From Lepus europaeus (lineage: Eukaryota > Chordata > Mammalia > Lagomorpha > Leporidae): a stretch of DNA of 64,000 nucleotides. Made by a program: the position numbers and the translations under genes. The notes below the pieces were generated by a model. It did not search any database. It had not been told where the DNA came from and worked only from the letters and a program-made list of their open reading frames with translations. This document shows positions 1 through 13,335 of the stretch, piece after piece. Numbering within the stretch: the stretch's first letter is position 1; each line of letters begins with the position of its first letter. The stretch lies in the NCBI RefSeq assembly GCF_033115175.1, contig NC_084827.1:60201201-60265200 (forward strand), read 5' to 3'.

Positions 1-57
1 TCTCCATTCTCTGTGTAACTGCAACTTTCAAATAAATAAATAAATCTTTTTAAAAAA
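1..57 (+). repeat. CSINE 3' tail (cut by window edge)
   Basis: The window opens in the end of a sense C-repeat SINE: a CTCTGTGTAACT-like stretch, then TTTCAAATAAATAAATAAATC and a T-run/A-run. It was inserted in the L1 ORF2 that continues directly after it. Confidence 0.85.
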
Positions 58-2790
58 AACTTCTGGAATACAGCAAAAGGAGTGTTAAAAGACAAGTTTA
101 TAGCAATTGTTGACTACATCAAGAAATTGGAAGGGCACCAAAAAAATGAGCTATCAATACCTCACAAGTATCTAAAAAAAATAGTAAATCAAAACTGGTC
201 TAGTAGGACAAAAGAAATTAAAATTAGAGAAGAAATCAGCAAAATTGAAACCCCAAAAATGATACAAAAGATCATCAAAAGGAAGAGCTGGTTTTTTGAA
301 AAAATAAAATTGACACACCATTGACCTAACTAACCAAAAAAAGGAGAGAGAAGACCCAAATCAATAAAATTAGAGATGAAAAAGGAAACGTTACAACAGA
401 TACCATAGAAATACAAAAGAATATTCAGATAATACTAGAAAGAGCTGTAGGCCAACAAACTGGGAAACCTAGAAGAAATGGAGATCCTGGACACATAAAC
501 CTACTTAAATTGAGCCATGAAGACATAGAAAAACTTAACAGATCCATTACCAAGATGTAAATTGAATCAGTAATAAAGGCCCTCCCAACAAAGAAAACCT
601 GGAACAGATGGATTCACCGCTCAATTCTACCAGACATTTAAAGAACTACCTCCACTTCTTCTCAAGTTATTCAAAACAACTGAAAGGGAAGGAATTCTCT
701 CAAATTCTCTCTCTGAAGCCAGCCTCACCTTAATTTCTAAACCTGAAAAAGATACAACAGAGAAAGAGAACTACAGACAAATTTCCCTCGTGAATATAGA
801 TGTAAAATCCTCATCAAAATTCTGGCCAATCAAATCCAACAACACAACAAAAAGATCATTCAGCCAGACAAGGTGGAATGTATCCCTTGTATGTAAGGAT
901 GATTCCACATTTGCAAATCAACCAATGTAATACATCACATTAACAAACTGAAGAACAAAAAAAACCATATGATTATCTTAATAAATGCCAAGAACTTCTA
1001 AGATCAGTCCTATTCACAATAGCCACAAAAATCAAATACCTGGAATAAATTTAAACAAGGATGTCAAAAGTCCCTATAATGAGAATTACAAGACATTAAA
1101 AAAATAAATAGAAGAAGAAACAAAAAAATGAAAAATCTTCCATGTTAATGGATTAGAAGAATCAATATCATCAAAATGTCCATTCTTCCAAAAGCAATTT
1201 GCGAATTCACTAATATACCAATCAAAATACCTAAGACATTCTTCTCAGATCTAGAAAAAATGAAACTGGAATTCGTATGGAAACAAAGGAAACCTCCAAT
1301 ATCTAAAACAATCTTATACAACAAAAACAAAGCTGGAGCCATTACACTATCAGATTTCAAGACATACCACAAGGCAGTTATAATCAACACAGCTTTGTAC
1401 TGGTACAAAAACAGATATATAGACCAATGGAACAGAATAGAAATACCAGAAATCAATCCAATCCTCTATAACAAAGCTATGTTTGACCAAGGAGCAAAAA
1501 CCAATCCCTGGAGCAAGGAAAATTTCTTCAACAAATGGTGATGGGAAAACTGAATTTCCACAGGCAAAATTATGAAGCAGGACTCTTACCTTACACCTTA
1601 CACAAAAATTCATTCAAAATGGATTAAAGACCTAAAATCTATGGCCTGATACCATCAAATCAGTAGAGGACACTGGGGAAACTCTGCAAGACATTGCTAC
1701 AAAGAGTCCTTAGAAAAGACCCCAGAGGTAAGAGGCAAGCAAAGGCAAAATCAACAACTGGAATTACATCAAGTTGAGAAGCTTCCATACTGCAAAAGTG
1801 ACACTTAAGAAAGTGAAGAGGCAACCAACAAAATGGGAGAAATTATTTGCAAACTATGTAACTGATAAAGAATTAATAACCAGAATATATAAAGAAATCA
1901 AAAATCTGCACAACAACAATCAACCCAGTTAAGAGATGGGCAAAGGACTTAAACATTTTTCAAAAGAGGAAATCCAGATGCCCAACAGACATATGAAAAA
2001 AGTTCAGGGTCACTAGCCATCAGAGCAATGCAAATCAAAACCAAAATGAGGTTTCATCTCACCCCTGTTACAATGGCTTTCATAGAGAAATCAACAAACA
2101 ACAAAGGGCGGTAAGGATGTGTGGGAAAAAGTACCCTAATCCACTGTTGGTGGGAAGGTAAGCTATTAATACCACTTTGGAAAACAGTTTGGAAATATCT
2201 CAGAAATCTGAATATAAACCTACCCTATAACTCAGCCATCTCACTCCTGAAAATTTACTCAAAGAAAATGAAATCAGCAAATAAAAGAGTTATCTACAAC
2301 CCCATGTTTATTGTAGCCCAATTTACAATAGCTAAGACATGGAATCAGACTAAATGCCCATCAACTGCAGCCTGGATAAAACAATTATTTGATATGTACT
2401 CTATGTAATACTATAGTGTGGGGGAAAAATGAAGCCCAATCATTTGCAACCAAATAGATGAATCTGGAAAACATCATACTTAGTGAAATAAGCCTGTCTT
2501 AAAGGGACAAATACCCTATGTTCTCCCTCACCTGTGATAACTAATAGAGCACCTAAAACGAAATCTGTAGAAGTGAAATTGACACTTTGAGAAGCAGTGA
2601 CTTGAAGAGACCTTGTCATGACAGTCGAGGAACAGCTTTTTTTTTTTTTTCTCTTCTTCATGTTGTTTGTTGAACTCTTTACTTAGCATAGAGTTAATCA
2701 TATGTGTAAAAGTCAACTGAAAACAGATCTCAGTAAAAAATAAGAGTGGAATACGAGAAAAAGAATATTTTCTCACACAATCCACTGAAA
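58..2790 (+). mobile_element. L1 (LINE-1) fragment, ORF2 plus 3'UTR, sense
   Basis: Decayed sense L1, truncated upstream by a SINE. Readable ORF2 pieces lie at 82-324, 1176-1541 (the 'ILPKAICEF' and 'WKQRKPPISKTIL' blocks typical of L1 ORF2 past the RT domain) and 2121-2408 (C-terminal part, ending near 'CPSTAAWIKQLF'). Frameshifts and stops separate them. The RT region is partly missing: near 1000 the sequence jumps from the 'NAKNF' region to the 'KYLGINL' region. The 3'UTR resembles that of the L1 at 19.3-24.4 kb until about 2750-2790. It cannot be active. Confidence 0.85.
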
Positions 2791-3060
2791 ATGTTTCAAC
2801 TGAAAAAACCATACATTCTTACAAAATGTGTGTGTTATCATCTTGAGAGAACATTCTGTAAAAGGCAAAAGATTTATACAATCTGAAGAGAAACCAGAGT
2901 ATTTGAGAGAACATCTTGTACACATAAGAATCCTCCCTTTCTTCTACTTATATTTAAGCCAGCAAAACTGGCTTTCATTTGCTTTACGATCTCATAAGAT
3001 AGGTCAAGTGTTTTAAGAAAATAATTTTCAAATTCTATTGAAGGATATATATGTGCTAAA
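2791..3060. other. Unassigned sequence
   Basis: AT-rich, no coding pattern or repeat family that I recognise. It may include decayed L1 3'UTR. Confidence 0.4.
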
Positions 3061-3715
3061 TTTGTTGCCAGATGGTTGGGTCAAGGTTCTTGTCTCTAAT
3101 GCAAGAAAGAATTTGAGAATGAAACATAAAGTTCAACAGTGAACCAAGACTTATTTGCAAATAAGGTCAAAGCACACACTGAGGAAAGAATGCAATTATA
3201 CTCCATAGAGAGCTATATTCAAGAATGTTCAAGTCCATCATGTTATCTTAGAGAGTGGTGTTTTGGTCAGAATTTAATCAAAAATTTAATTAAAGGGACA
3301 GAGTTGGGGATGGGGTTCAATTCTACCCCTTTCCTTGCCCTTTTTGGAAATCTCAGAAGTGGCTTGATGACAGGTACATTAAGGGAGTAGAAGTGTCAAC
3401 CTTGGTAATTTATTGGAATGACCTCATAATTAGCTCAAGGTACCTGTAGGGGCATCTAACTGCCATATTGGGTATTTTAGGCTATAGCTGGTTCTAAGCG
3501 GTGGTTTTGTGGGAGCTGCTGTTTTCAACTGCAAGGCACTGGTCATACGGGCAGGGGGAGAGTGGCTGTGGGATGAGGTCAGCCACGGTTCAGACAAGGA
3601 TGCAGGAAGGGCTGGCAACTGCACTTCTTCTTGCTATCTACCTTCATTTCTACATCAAAACAACTTAATAAATGCTCCAAGAAAATGCTCTAATTTCACG
3701 GAGTCACCAAAAAAG
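3061..3715 (-). repeat. Possible decayed retroviral LTR, antisense
   Basis: Read on the minus strand, the segment ends with a TTCACTGTTGAAC / TTTCATTCTC / ACAAGAACC block and a terminal ...TCTGGCAACA. This layout is common at the 3' end of gammaretrovirus-like LTRs. The plus-strand start TGTTGCCAGA would be the complement of that CA end. I could not fix the other end or a target duplication. An unclassified interspersed repeat is equally possible. Confidence 0.3.
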
Positions 3716-4514
3716 GATGGGATACACCCAGTAATTAACTTTTAGATAAATGCTTGCTTTTCCTCAACGACAAAAAAGGGAAAATGGTTATAGAAAGTTC
3801 AGGATACAGATTTTATACTCATAAGCATCTTGATGAATTTTAGGAGAGCTAGGTATATATATTTAATTTCTACCCTTGGCTTCTTATACCCTGTATGAAT
3901 TTTTAGTAGTGACTATTATCAGGGAGAAATGCTGTAGCAGCAGGATGACATGATCACTCCATTTTCAGGGATGCTGACAACCTGGACCACAGAGGCAAAA
4001 AAAATGGCATTCCCTTGTTTTCTTTTCTATTTATGCCCTCACTAATCAAAGGAAGACCAGATATAAACCAAGACCAAGAGGACAGGCTTAGTATAGTCTC
4101 TTTATCCATGACTCAAGGAGCACACTTTGTAATTTCTTTCATGGTTCTATCCACAGAGAAACCGCACAATAACTTTTCTCTCATCTTCCTATGCTATCAC
4201 ATATCATGCTGACATCATTATCCCAAAAGCTAGATGAGATATACTGATAGAATTCTATGAATTCATTCCTTTTTATTTGTATGAATACAATAGTCTATGA
4301 GATATTTTTGAACATTACTGAATATCAGAACATCACTGGATATATAGTCCTCACACATATTAAACTCATAAATTCTATTTTGATACATTTTGAAGTAATT
4401 CTATCTTCCTCAGTGTACAATTACAATTATTCATAAAAATCAATGCAGTTGCCCTGAATTTTATTTAACTAACCCTCTAAAACAGAAAGATAACTGCCTA
4501 AACAGAATGGCCAT
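3716..4514. other. Unassigned AT-rich sequence
   Basis: About 800 bases with no recognisable repeat or exon. The short open frames have no coding character. Confidence 0.4.
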
Positions 4515-4760
4515 AGGGCAGGCTTTGTGACTCCAAACTTAAGCCTCTATTTGGAACACTCACATCCCATATTGGAGTCCTGTTTTGAGTACTGATACTC
4601 TGCTTCAATTCCAACTTCTTTCTAATGTACACCTGGGATGCAGAAGCTGATAGTTCCAGTATTTGAGACCCTGCCATTCACAGACAGATGTAACTGGCTT
4701 TAGCTTATTTCAATTCTGGTTGTTGAAAGCACTTGGGGAGTGAACCAGCAGATGCAAGAT

Positions 4761-4792
<32 letters not shown>

Positions 4793-4812
4793 AAAGAAAT
4801 AAACATTATTTA
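4515..4812 (+). repeat. Old CSINE, sense
   Basis: Degraded tRNA-like head, then CACATCCCATATTGGAG, GCACTTGGGGAGTGAACCAGC, a (CT)n tract at 4760-4794 and AAAGAAATAAAC. Many CpG sites are lost, so this is an old copy. Confidence 0.8.
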
Positions 4813-5250
4813 AAATGACAGACTTGTGACATAGACTAAAAATCCCTAATTGAATTGCTTAGATATTTCCCAAGTTGACATTCCAGGTAATGGACTATGA
4901 AAGAAAAACACTACCAGATGATGAATCAAAGACTTTCGTACAAATAACATCTTTGTTCTCCATTGTCGTTCTCTGTGCCTCATATCCTTAACTCTAAAGT
5001 GAGACACCAATAACGATGACAGAAATAATAACCCATCACACTCATTCTGCATCAAACACTTTCATAAGTACTTTACCTTTTTTTCCTCCCAAAAAAGCCA
5101 TTTATTTATTGAAGACAAATTTCCTAAGTACAATTTTAGGAATAAAGTGATTCTTCCCATCAAACCTGCATTCTCATCCCCAATCCTACCCCACCTCCTC
5201 CTTCCTCTCCCATTCCCAGTTCCATTCTCCATTAAGAAAAAACAAAAACA

Positions 5251-5283
<33 letters not shown>

Positions 5284-5571
5284 AAAAACAGTTCCTTTAC
5301 AGTCAAGATAGGGGCTATTCAAGTCATTGCTTCTCAAAGTGTCAATTTCACTTATGCAGATTTCTTTTTAGGTGCTGTATTAGTTATCACAGATCAGGGA
5401 GCACATATAATATTTGTCCCTTTGAGACTGATTATTTCCCTAAGAATAATGTTTTGCAGATTCATCCATTTTGTTGCAAATGACTGGATTTCGTTTTTCT
5501 TTACCATTGTGTGAATTTCCATAGACTACATATCCCATCATTTATTTACCTAGGCTTCAGTTGATGGGCAT

Positions 5572-8500
5572 TTAAGTTGATTTTATGTGTAAGCTATTGT
5601 GAATTGAGCTGCAATAAACAAGGGGGGGTAGATAACTTTTATTTGCTGATTTCATTTCCCTTGAGTAAATTCCAAGGAGTGGGATGGCTGAGTCATAGGG
5701 TAGATCTATATTCAGATTTCTGATATATCTCCAAATTGTCTTCCATAGTGGTTTTATCAGTTTACATTCCCAACATTTGTTGTTCCTTGATTTTTCTATG
5801 AAAGCCATTGTAACTGGAGTGAGGTGAAATCTCATTATGGTTTTGATTTGCATTTCCCTAATGGCTAGTGATCTTGAACTTTTTTTCATATGTCTGTTGG
5901 CCATTTGGATTTCTTCTATTGAAAAATGTGTGTGTAAGTCCTTTGCCCATTTCTTAGCTAGGTTGTTTGTATTGTTGTTTTAGAGTATCATAATCTCTTT
6001 TTATCTTCTGGTTATTAATCCTTTATCAGTGGCATACTTTGCAAATAATTTCTCCCATTCTGTCCATTGCCTCTTCTCTTTCCTTTTTCTTCCTTTTGTG
6101 ATATGGAAGCTTCTCAGTTTAATGTAATCCCAGTTGTTAATTTTGCCTTTGCTTGCCTGTGCCTCTGGGGTCTTTTACAAGAATTCTTTGCCTGCGCCAC
6201 TATCTTGCAGGGTTTGCCCAATTTTCTCAGCTGATTTGATGGTATCAGGTTGTATATTTAGGTTTAAATTTATTTTTCATAGATTTGTGTATAAGGTGTA
6301 AGATAAGGTTCCTGCTTCCATCTCCTGCATGAGGAAATCTTGTTCTCTCAGCACCATTGGTTAAAGAGACTGTGTTTGCTCCATGGATTAGTTTTAGCTC
6401 CTTGGTCAAATGTAAGTTGGTTGTAGATGCTTGGGTTGATTTCTGGCATTACTATCATGTTCTAGTTATCTATCCATCTGTTTTTGTACCAGTACTAGGC
6501 TGTCTTGATTATAACTGCTCTGAAGTATGTTTTGAAATCTGATAGTGTGATGCCTCAGGCTTTGTCTTTGTTATATAACATTGCTTTAGCTATTCAAGGT
6601 CTCTTGTGTTTCCATATGACTATTAGCATCATTTTTTCTAGATCTAAGAAGAATGTCTGCTATTTTGACTGCTATCACAACAAATCTGTAAATTGCTTTT
6701 TCAAGAATGGACATTTTGTTGATATTGATTCTTCCAATCCAGGAACGTGGAAGACTTTTTCCATTTTTTTGTACCTTCTTCTATTTCTTTCTTTAATGTT
6801 TTGTACTTCTCATCATAGAGAACTTTGAAATCCTTGGTTGAATTTATTCCAAGGTATTTGATTTTTTGTAGCTATTGTAAATGGTACTGATCTTAGAAGT
6901 TCTTTGTCAGCAATGGGATTCTGTGTGTATATAAAAGCAGTTGATATTTTGTGTATTGATTTTATATCTTGCTATTTTACCAAACTCTTCTATAAGTTCC
7001 AATAGTCTCTTGGTGGAATCTTTTGGATCCCCTATATATAGAATTATGTCATCTGCATATAGGTATAGTTTGACTTCCTCTTTCCCAATTTGAATACCTT
7101 TGATTTCATTTCCCTTTATTTTTCTGTTTTTTTTTTTTTATTTTTTATTTTTGACAAGCAGGGTTAGACAGTGAGAGAGAGAGACAGAGACAAAGGTCTT
7201 CCTTTTTCCATTGGTTCATCCCCTAAGTGGCCACCATGGCCGGCGTGTTGCAGATGGCACACTGCACCTATCCAAAGCCAGGAGCCAGGTGCTTCCTCCT
7301 GGTCTCCCATGTGGGTGCAGGGCCCAAGGACCTGGGCCATTCTCCACTGCACTCCCAGGCCACAGCAGAGAGCTGGACTGGAAGAGGGGCAACTGGGACA
7401 GAATCCACACCCTAACCAGGACTAGAACCCGGGATGCTGGCACCGCAGGCAGAGGAGTAGCCTAGTGAGCTGCAGCGCTGGCCTGATTTCTTTTTCTTGT
7501 CTAATGGCTCTGGCTAAAACGTCTATGACTATATTGAATAGCAATGGTGAGAGTGGGCATCCTTATTTGTTCCAGATCTCAGTGGGAATGCTTCCAACTT
7601 TTCCCCATTCACTAGGATACTGGTAGTGGGTTTTGTCATGAATTACCTTCATTATGTCAAGGACTGTTCCTTATATAGCCAATTTTCTTAGAGTTTTCAT
7701 CATGAAATGGTGTTGTATTTTATAAAGTGCTTTCTCTGCATCTATTGAAATAATTATATGGTTTTTGTTCTTCAGTTTATAATGTGATGTGTCACACTGT
7801 TTGATTTGTGAATGTTGAACCATGCTTGCATATCAGGGAGAAATTCTACTTGCTCCAAGTGGATGATCTTTCTGATGTGTTGTTAAATTCGATTGGCCAG
7901 AATTTGGTTGAGGATTTTTGCATCTATGTTCAACAGAGAAATTGGTCTGTAGTTCTCTTTCTCTATTGTATCTTTTTCAGGTTTAGGAACCAAGGTGATG
8001 CTGGCTTCATAGAAAGAATTTGGAAGGATTCTTTTCCTTTCAATTGTTTTTGAGTAACCTGAAAAAAAGTGGAGGTAGTTCTTTAAATGTCTGATAGAAA
8101 TGAGCAGTGAAGACATCTGGTCCTGGGCTCTTTATTAGGAGGGCCTTTATTACTGATTCAATTTCCATCGTGGTAATGAGTCTGTTTAGGTTTTCTATGT
8201 CTACATGGCACAATTTAGGTAGGTTGTGTATGTCCAGGAATCTCCATTTCTTCTAGGTTTCCCAGTTTGCTGGAATACAGTTCTTTGTAGTATTTCCTGA
8301 TGATTCTTTTTATTTCTGTGGTGTCTGTTGTTACATTTCCTTTTACAGCTCTCATTTTATTGATTTGGATCTTCTATATATATATTTTTTTTGGTTAGCT
8401 GGTTCAATTGTGTGTAAATTTTAATTTTTCAAAAAACCAGCTCTTCATTTTGCTGTGCTTTTGTATTTTTTTGGAATCAATTTTGTTGATTTTTTTCTCT

Positions 8501-9586
8501 AATGTTAATTATTTCTTTTTTCCTACTAGTTTTGAATTCGGTTTGCTGTTGTTTTTCTAGATACTTGAGATGCAATTAAAGCTCCTTCTTTGGTGCCTTT
8601 CCAATTTCTTGATGTAGGCACCAATTGCTATAAACTTTCCTCTTAACACTGCTTTTACTGTATACCATAAGTTTTGATATGTTGTATTGCAGTCTTCATT
8701 TGATTCTAGAGATTTTTTTCTCTTGATTTATTCTACGACCTACTGTTCATTCAGGAGCATGTTGTTTAGTCTCCATGTGCTTGCATATGTTCTAGAGATC
8801 CCTGAGCTGCTGCTTTCCAGTCTCATTGCATCGTAGTCTGAGAAGATGCATGGTATGATTTTGATTTTTTTTTAATTTGTTGAGATTTGTTTTATGTCCG
8901 AGCATGTGGTCAGTGCTAGAGTGGACTCCATGCTCAGGTGAGAAGAATGTGTATTCTGCAACTGTAGGATTAATCTATTAGGTCCATTTTGTCTATAGTG
9001 TCTATTTAATATGATGTTTCCTCACTGATTTTCTATCTGGTTTGTCTTTGCATTCCTGAAAATGGGTATTAAAATCCCTACTGCTATTGTATTGGAGTCT
9101 ATGTCTCTCTTTAGATACCTTAACATTTATTTTAGATATCCGGGTACCCTGTAATTTGGTGCATATACATTTATAATAGTCACAATCTTCCTTCTGAATT
9201 GTTCTTTTAATTACTACATAGTGTTCTTCTTTGTCTCTTTTGACAGTTTTTATGTTAAAGTCTATTTTGTCTGATATTAGGATGACTACATAGCTCTTTT
9301 TTGGTGCCTGTTAACATGAAATATCTTTTTCCATCCTTTCACTTTCTGTCTGCATGCATCTTTGTAAGTTATATGTGTTTCTTGTAGGCAATAAATAGAT
9401 GTATTTTTTTTTCTTAATCCATTCAGCCTGTCTATGTATTTTAACTGGAGTGTTAAGGCCATTTACATTCAATGTGACTATTAATAAGCAGCAAGTTTGC
9501 CCTGCTGTTTTTCCATATATATTCCTATTTTTTTCACTTTTACTGGGACCTTTCCTTCCTTTTCCTTCTTCCATAGTGATGGCCAT
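5572..9586 (-). pseudogene. L1 ORF2 relic (endonuclease/reverse transcriptase)
   Basis: Broken ORF2p coding region. The N-terminal start of the AP-like endonuclease is visible near 9500 ('IVTLNVNGLNTPVK', minus strand). An RT-upstream piece lies at 8116-7883 ('[20 protein letters not shown]', '[23 protein letters not shown]', the L1 RT fingers region). The C-terminal piece is at 5904-5572 ('[12 protein letters not shown]', '[16 protein letters not shown]'). Stops, frameshifts and an inserted SINE at 7128-7483 break it. In intact elements this protein nicks DNA and reverse-transcribes L1 RNA; here it is dead. Confidence 0.85.
7128..7483 (-). repeat. CSINE, antisense, inside L1 ORF2
   Basis: Full-length minus-strand copy: A-tail as a T-run at about 7128-7150, then GACAAGCAGGGTTAGACAGTG (complement of the CT zone), ending at GCAGCGCTGGCC, the complement of the tRNA-like head. 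It retains many CpGs and belongs to the 'ggctaatcctccgcc' subfamily, so it is fairly young and inserted after the L1. Confidence 0.92.
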
Positions 9587-10533
9587 GTTTCTGTGTGCAG
9601 CACATCTTTAAGCATCTCCTGCTGGTCTGGATGGGTAGTGACAAATTCAGTTTCTGCTTGTCATGGAAGGTCTTCATTTCATAAATGAGAAGTTTGCAGA
9701 GTATCGTATTCTGGGTTTAAGTTTCTTTTCTCTTAAGACTGGTATTATATCTTGCTATTCTCTCCTAGCCTGTAGGATTTCTGATGAGAAGTTCACTTTG
9801 AGTCTAATTGGAGATCCTCTGAAAGTAATCTGGCATTTCTCTCATGCACATTTTAGAATATTTTCTTTATGTCTTACTGTGGAGAGCTTGAATACAATGT
9901 GTCGTGGCTAAGATCTTTTTTGGTCACGTTTATTAGGAGTTCTATGTGCTTCCTGTACTTCAATGCCCCTTTCTTTCTCCAAATTGGGGAAATTTTCTGG
10001 TATTATTTCACTAAAAAGGCCTTCTAATCCTTTATAGCTTTCCACGTCTTCAGGAACTTTTAGAACTTGTATGTTGTGTCAATTGATAGTATCCTGTAGA
10101 TTCCCAACAGTGTTTTTTAGTTTTCTAATTTCTTCTTGTTGTGTTTGGTCTGCCTGTATAATTCTCTGTGCTTTGTTCTAATTTGGATATTCTTTCTTCT
10201 GCTTCACTGATTCTGTTGTTAAGGCTCTTTGCTGTATTTTTTCTTTGATCCATGAATTATTCATTTCCAAGACTTTATTTTGATATCTCCCTAAGATCTC
10301 AATTTTATGGGGGAAATTTTCCTTCATGTCATGTGTGGATTTCATTAGATTGTGCATTTTCTTCTAATTACTTCTAAGTAATCTATGACCAATGCTTTGA
10401 ATTCTGTTTCTGGCATCTCTTCAAGTGCATCATCTTCACAATCTAGTACTGAGGGGTTGTGTTCTTTGGGGGGCGGGTGTCATGTTGTCTTCCTTGTTCT
10501 TGTTCTTGGACTGGTGAATTTATTATTTGGCAT
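9540..10533 (-). pseudogene. L1 ORF1 relic
   Basis: The minus-strand ATG at 10533 begins a peptide starting MPNNK-like and rich in Lys/Asn/Gln, as in the sense L1 at 20405. The coiled-coil-coding region and the 'TRPTLQKMLK'-type C-terminus fall near 9600. Several frame breaks occur. ORF1p is the RNA-binding trimer of L1 ribonucleoprotein particles. Confidence 0.7.
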
Positions 10534-11529
10534 TTGTGGGGATACTCATTGGTTTCTTCTTTGATTTTTTCACTGTGGAGGTGACTTTTATCTTTGGACT
10601 ATGTTTATGTGGATTAGTGGAATGTCTCCTTTCAGGAAATAACTAGAGGTGTGTAGTAGGAGTGGCCAGGGAGCTCTGTTCGTGCTCCAGGGTGAAGAGC
10701 ATGTCTGAGGTGACACATCCAGGTTTGGCATGGCAAATCTTTTTTTTTTTTTTTTTTTTTAATCAGAAGGGAGGTTTCTTCTTGTCCATTGGTGTATACT
10801 TAGCTGAGCTCCTGTCCTTGAAGGTTACCAGTTCTGGGCACTAGTCCCAGTGAGTGTATTATTCATCTGCACTATCACAGGACCACGCAAAAATCTGTGC
10901 TGTCCTCAGTATATGTTCAGATTCCCCAGCAGCGTCTCTTGCCAAGTAACCAAGTAACCCTGATCATGTGGAGCCTAAACAGTGACTGCCCAATTTCCTA
11001 ACCACACCCTGAGTTCTCCCACACAGCCTCAGTATTTTCACAGTCCCAGCACACAAGCCTTCCGTAGTAATGAGCACCCAGCTTCCAGTCTGTTCTCCCC
11101 ATCAGACTCAGGCATCTCCACTTGGCTTGTTGCTGGCATGAACATGAGCTTGCACAGCTATCACATATATGCAAAATGGAGCCTAATCTCTGTCAGTTTG
11201 CTACAGGGCACCTTTGCAGGATGATCGGGAAGAGAAAAAGTGCCCCCCTTTGGTTTTATTCCTCCTTTAGTTTGGTGGATACACTATCCCTCATGGTACT
11301 CTAAGCTGGATACCTTCTGGGCTCTTCCTGCAGCTGTTTCACCAGTGGCTTGGGCTACTGCAGTCAGGTCTCACCTTGCTCTCCAACACTGGTGCGGAGA
11401 CTCTCAGTTGATGAGGTCCTAAGTTGTGCACGTCTTTGCCCTCCACATAGGTCCACTGTGTTCCTCCAATTTATGCAGAGTCCCCTTGCTACTTTATCCC
11501 TAACTCTTCTGAGATGGCACTATTTCCAT
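10534..11529 (-). other. L1 5'UTR (promoter region), antisense
   Basis: GC-richer block upstream of the ORF1 relic that lacks other repeats and has no coding character. It is unlike the 5'UTR of the sense L1 at 19316, which suggests two L1 subfamilies with different promoters. A T22 run sits at 10739-10762. Confidence 0.55.
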
Positions 11530-11867
11530 TTTTATTTTATTTATTTATTTATTTATTTATTATTGTGGCAGGTGGTGTTATAGATAGAGAGAGAGAGAGA
11601 CAGAGAGAAAGGTCTTCCTTCCATTGGTTCACTCCCCAAATGGCTGCTACAGCTGGTGTTGTGCCAAACTGAAGCCAGGAGCCAGGTGCTTCTTCCTGGT
11701 CTCCCATGCAGGTGCAGGGACCCAAGCACTTGGGCCATCCTCCACTGCCCTCCTGGGCCACAGCAGAGAGCTGGGCTGGAAGAGAAGCAACCAGGACTAG
11801 AGCTAGCACCATATGTGATGCTGGCGCCACAGGCGGAGCATTAACCAAGTGAGCCACAGCGCTGGCC
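11530..11867 (-). repeat. CSINE, antisense
   Basis: A (TTTA)n tail complement at 11530-11560, GGCAGGTGGTGTTATAGATAG, an (AG)n zone, and an end at GAGCCACAGCGCTGGCCCC. It is inserted near the 5' end of the antisense L1. Confidence 0.92.
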
Positions 11868-11900
11868 CCAGCAGGCAGATTCTTATCTTCTGCCCCACAG

Positions 11901-12943
11901 CACCAACAAATCAACAATCATATACTTAACCCTCGGGGAAATCTCCACTTCTATTCGGAATCATCATGCCAAATTTGGTTTACTTTTCTAATGTGTATTC
12001 TTTCACTATACAGTGATGTTCAACAGGTATCCTGGACTGGCATATGTCTTTGTGAGACCCTAGTGTTAAATTTTCAGGAATTTTGCTGGCTAGTAGTTCA
12101 CCCACTGGGAGATTAAACTTTGTCATAATCACAGTGTTCATACCACATAATCTGGCAAACAATACAAATCACATTATTTCGTTTTTATTTTTTGTGGTTG
12201 ATATTAAACCCAGAGAGCCAACATTGTAGCACGGCTATAGTACTCAAGGAGAAGTGAGAGATGAGGAATTTTATGGAACATTTAAGGTTTATTAAAGTTT
12301 TTAAATATCCCATTTTTGTTCCATCTGTGACTTTATAATACATGACCTATTCATATATATTTTTTATGAACACATATATCATTATTATTGCTATTATTGG
12401 AAAAATTACAAAAAAGATTCATTTTACCCTGGAGGCCTAAGTTAGATAAATATGTTACCTAGGCAGATACAGATCACAATCAGGATATGTCACAATGTAG
12501 GCTCATCTTGATAAAATGATTTCGTTTCCCTGTTCACAACCACATTTCTTTTTCCAAAAGTAATTTAAGCCAAAGTCAATCTTTAGTTATAACTTTGCAT
12601 GAAGCAGGATCACACTAATTGGAATCCTCCAAAAGGATATTTAGTAAGTACACAGTTTCAAATAATTGTTAATGAGCCCTGTCCTGCTTCTCTGAGGTCT
12701 AGAATGCATTGTTCTAAAAGGATGGCAGTTCCGTACTACATAAAGAACCCTGGATTGGGAGGGAGATAGTAGAGGATCTATGTCTAGTCTTGACACTGCT
12801 ATGAACTTACTGATCTTGAACAGAATTTTATTTTATAAAATTATATATTCTGTTGTATTAATAGCTTCCAAATATGGACATAACTTAGAATCATCTAAAA
12901 CTGTCTTCTAAGGCAGAAAAGGTATATCATATAACTGATTCTT
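11901..12943. other. Unassigned sequence
   Basis: About 1 kb, AT-rich, with no exon-like open frame and no recognised repeat. The short frames here look random. Confidence 0.4.
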
Positions 12944-13335
12944 AGGGCTCATGTTGTGGAATAGTGGGTTAAGACACTGCTTGCAATGCCTAGATCCCAT
13001 ATTGGATTACTAGTTCAAGTCTTGGCTACTCCACTTTTGATCCAGACTCATGCTGATGCACCTAGAAATTTAATGGGAGATGGCCCACATATTTGGGTCC
13101 CTGCCACCCATCCACATCAGAGAACAGGCTCCTGACTTTGGGCTGGCTCAGTCCTGATTGTTGCAGTCATTTGTGGAGTGACCCAGCACATGAAAGATCT
13201 ATATCCACCTGTATCTTTATCTCTATCTTTGTCTTTATCTCTATACCTCTATTTCTCTCTATCTCTGTCTCTACCTATATCTCTGCCTCTTCATGGATTA
13301 TTTCTACCACATTCTGACTTTCAAATGAATAAAGC
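12944..13335 (+). repeat. CSINE, sense, with expanded pyrimidine zone
   Basis: Head GGGCTCATGTTGTGGAATAG, then GATCCCATATTGGATTAC, GTCATTTGTGGAGTGACCC, a long degenerate (CTNTAT/CTTTAT)n zone at about 13200-13285, and TTTCAAATGAATAAAGC. The pyrimidine zone is longer than in neighbouring copies. Confidence 0.85.

Larger units (their letters stand above)
5079..11900 (-). mobile_element. Near full-length L1, antisense, with two SINE insertions
   Basis: Read on the minus strand, a 5'UTR (about 11900-10534) leads to an ORF1 relic (ATG at 10533-10531), an ORF2 relic (about 9586-5560) and a 3'UTR with a CAAAAA-type run (5231-5290). A purine-rich block and an AATAAATAAA end near 5100, followed by a short A-tail (T-run at 5079-5085). 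Two antisense CSINEs (7128-7483, 11530-11867) interrupt it. ORF2 is broken by many stops, so it is inactive. The 5' limit is uncertain, and I could not confirm a target duplication. Confidence 0.85.
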
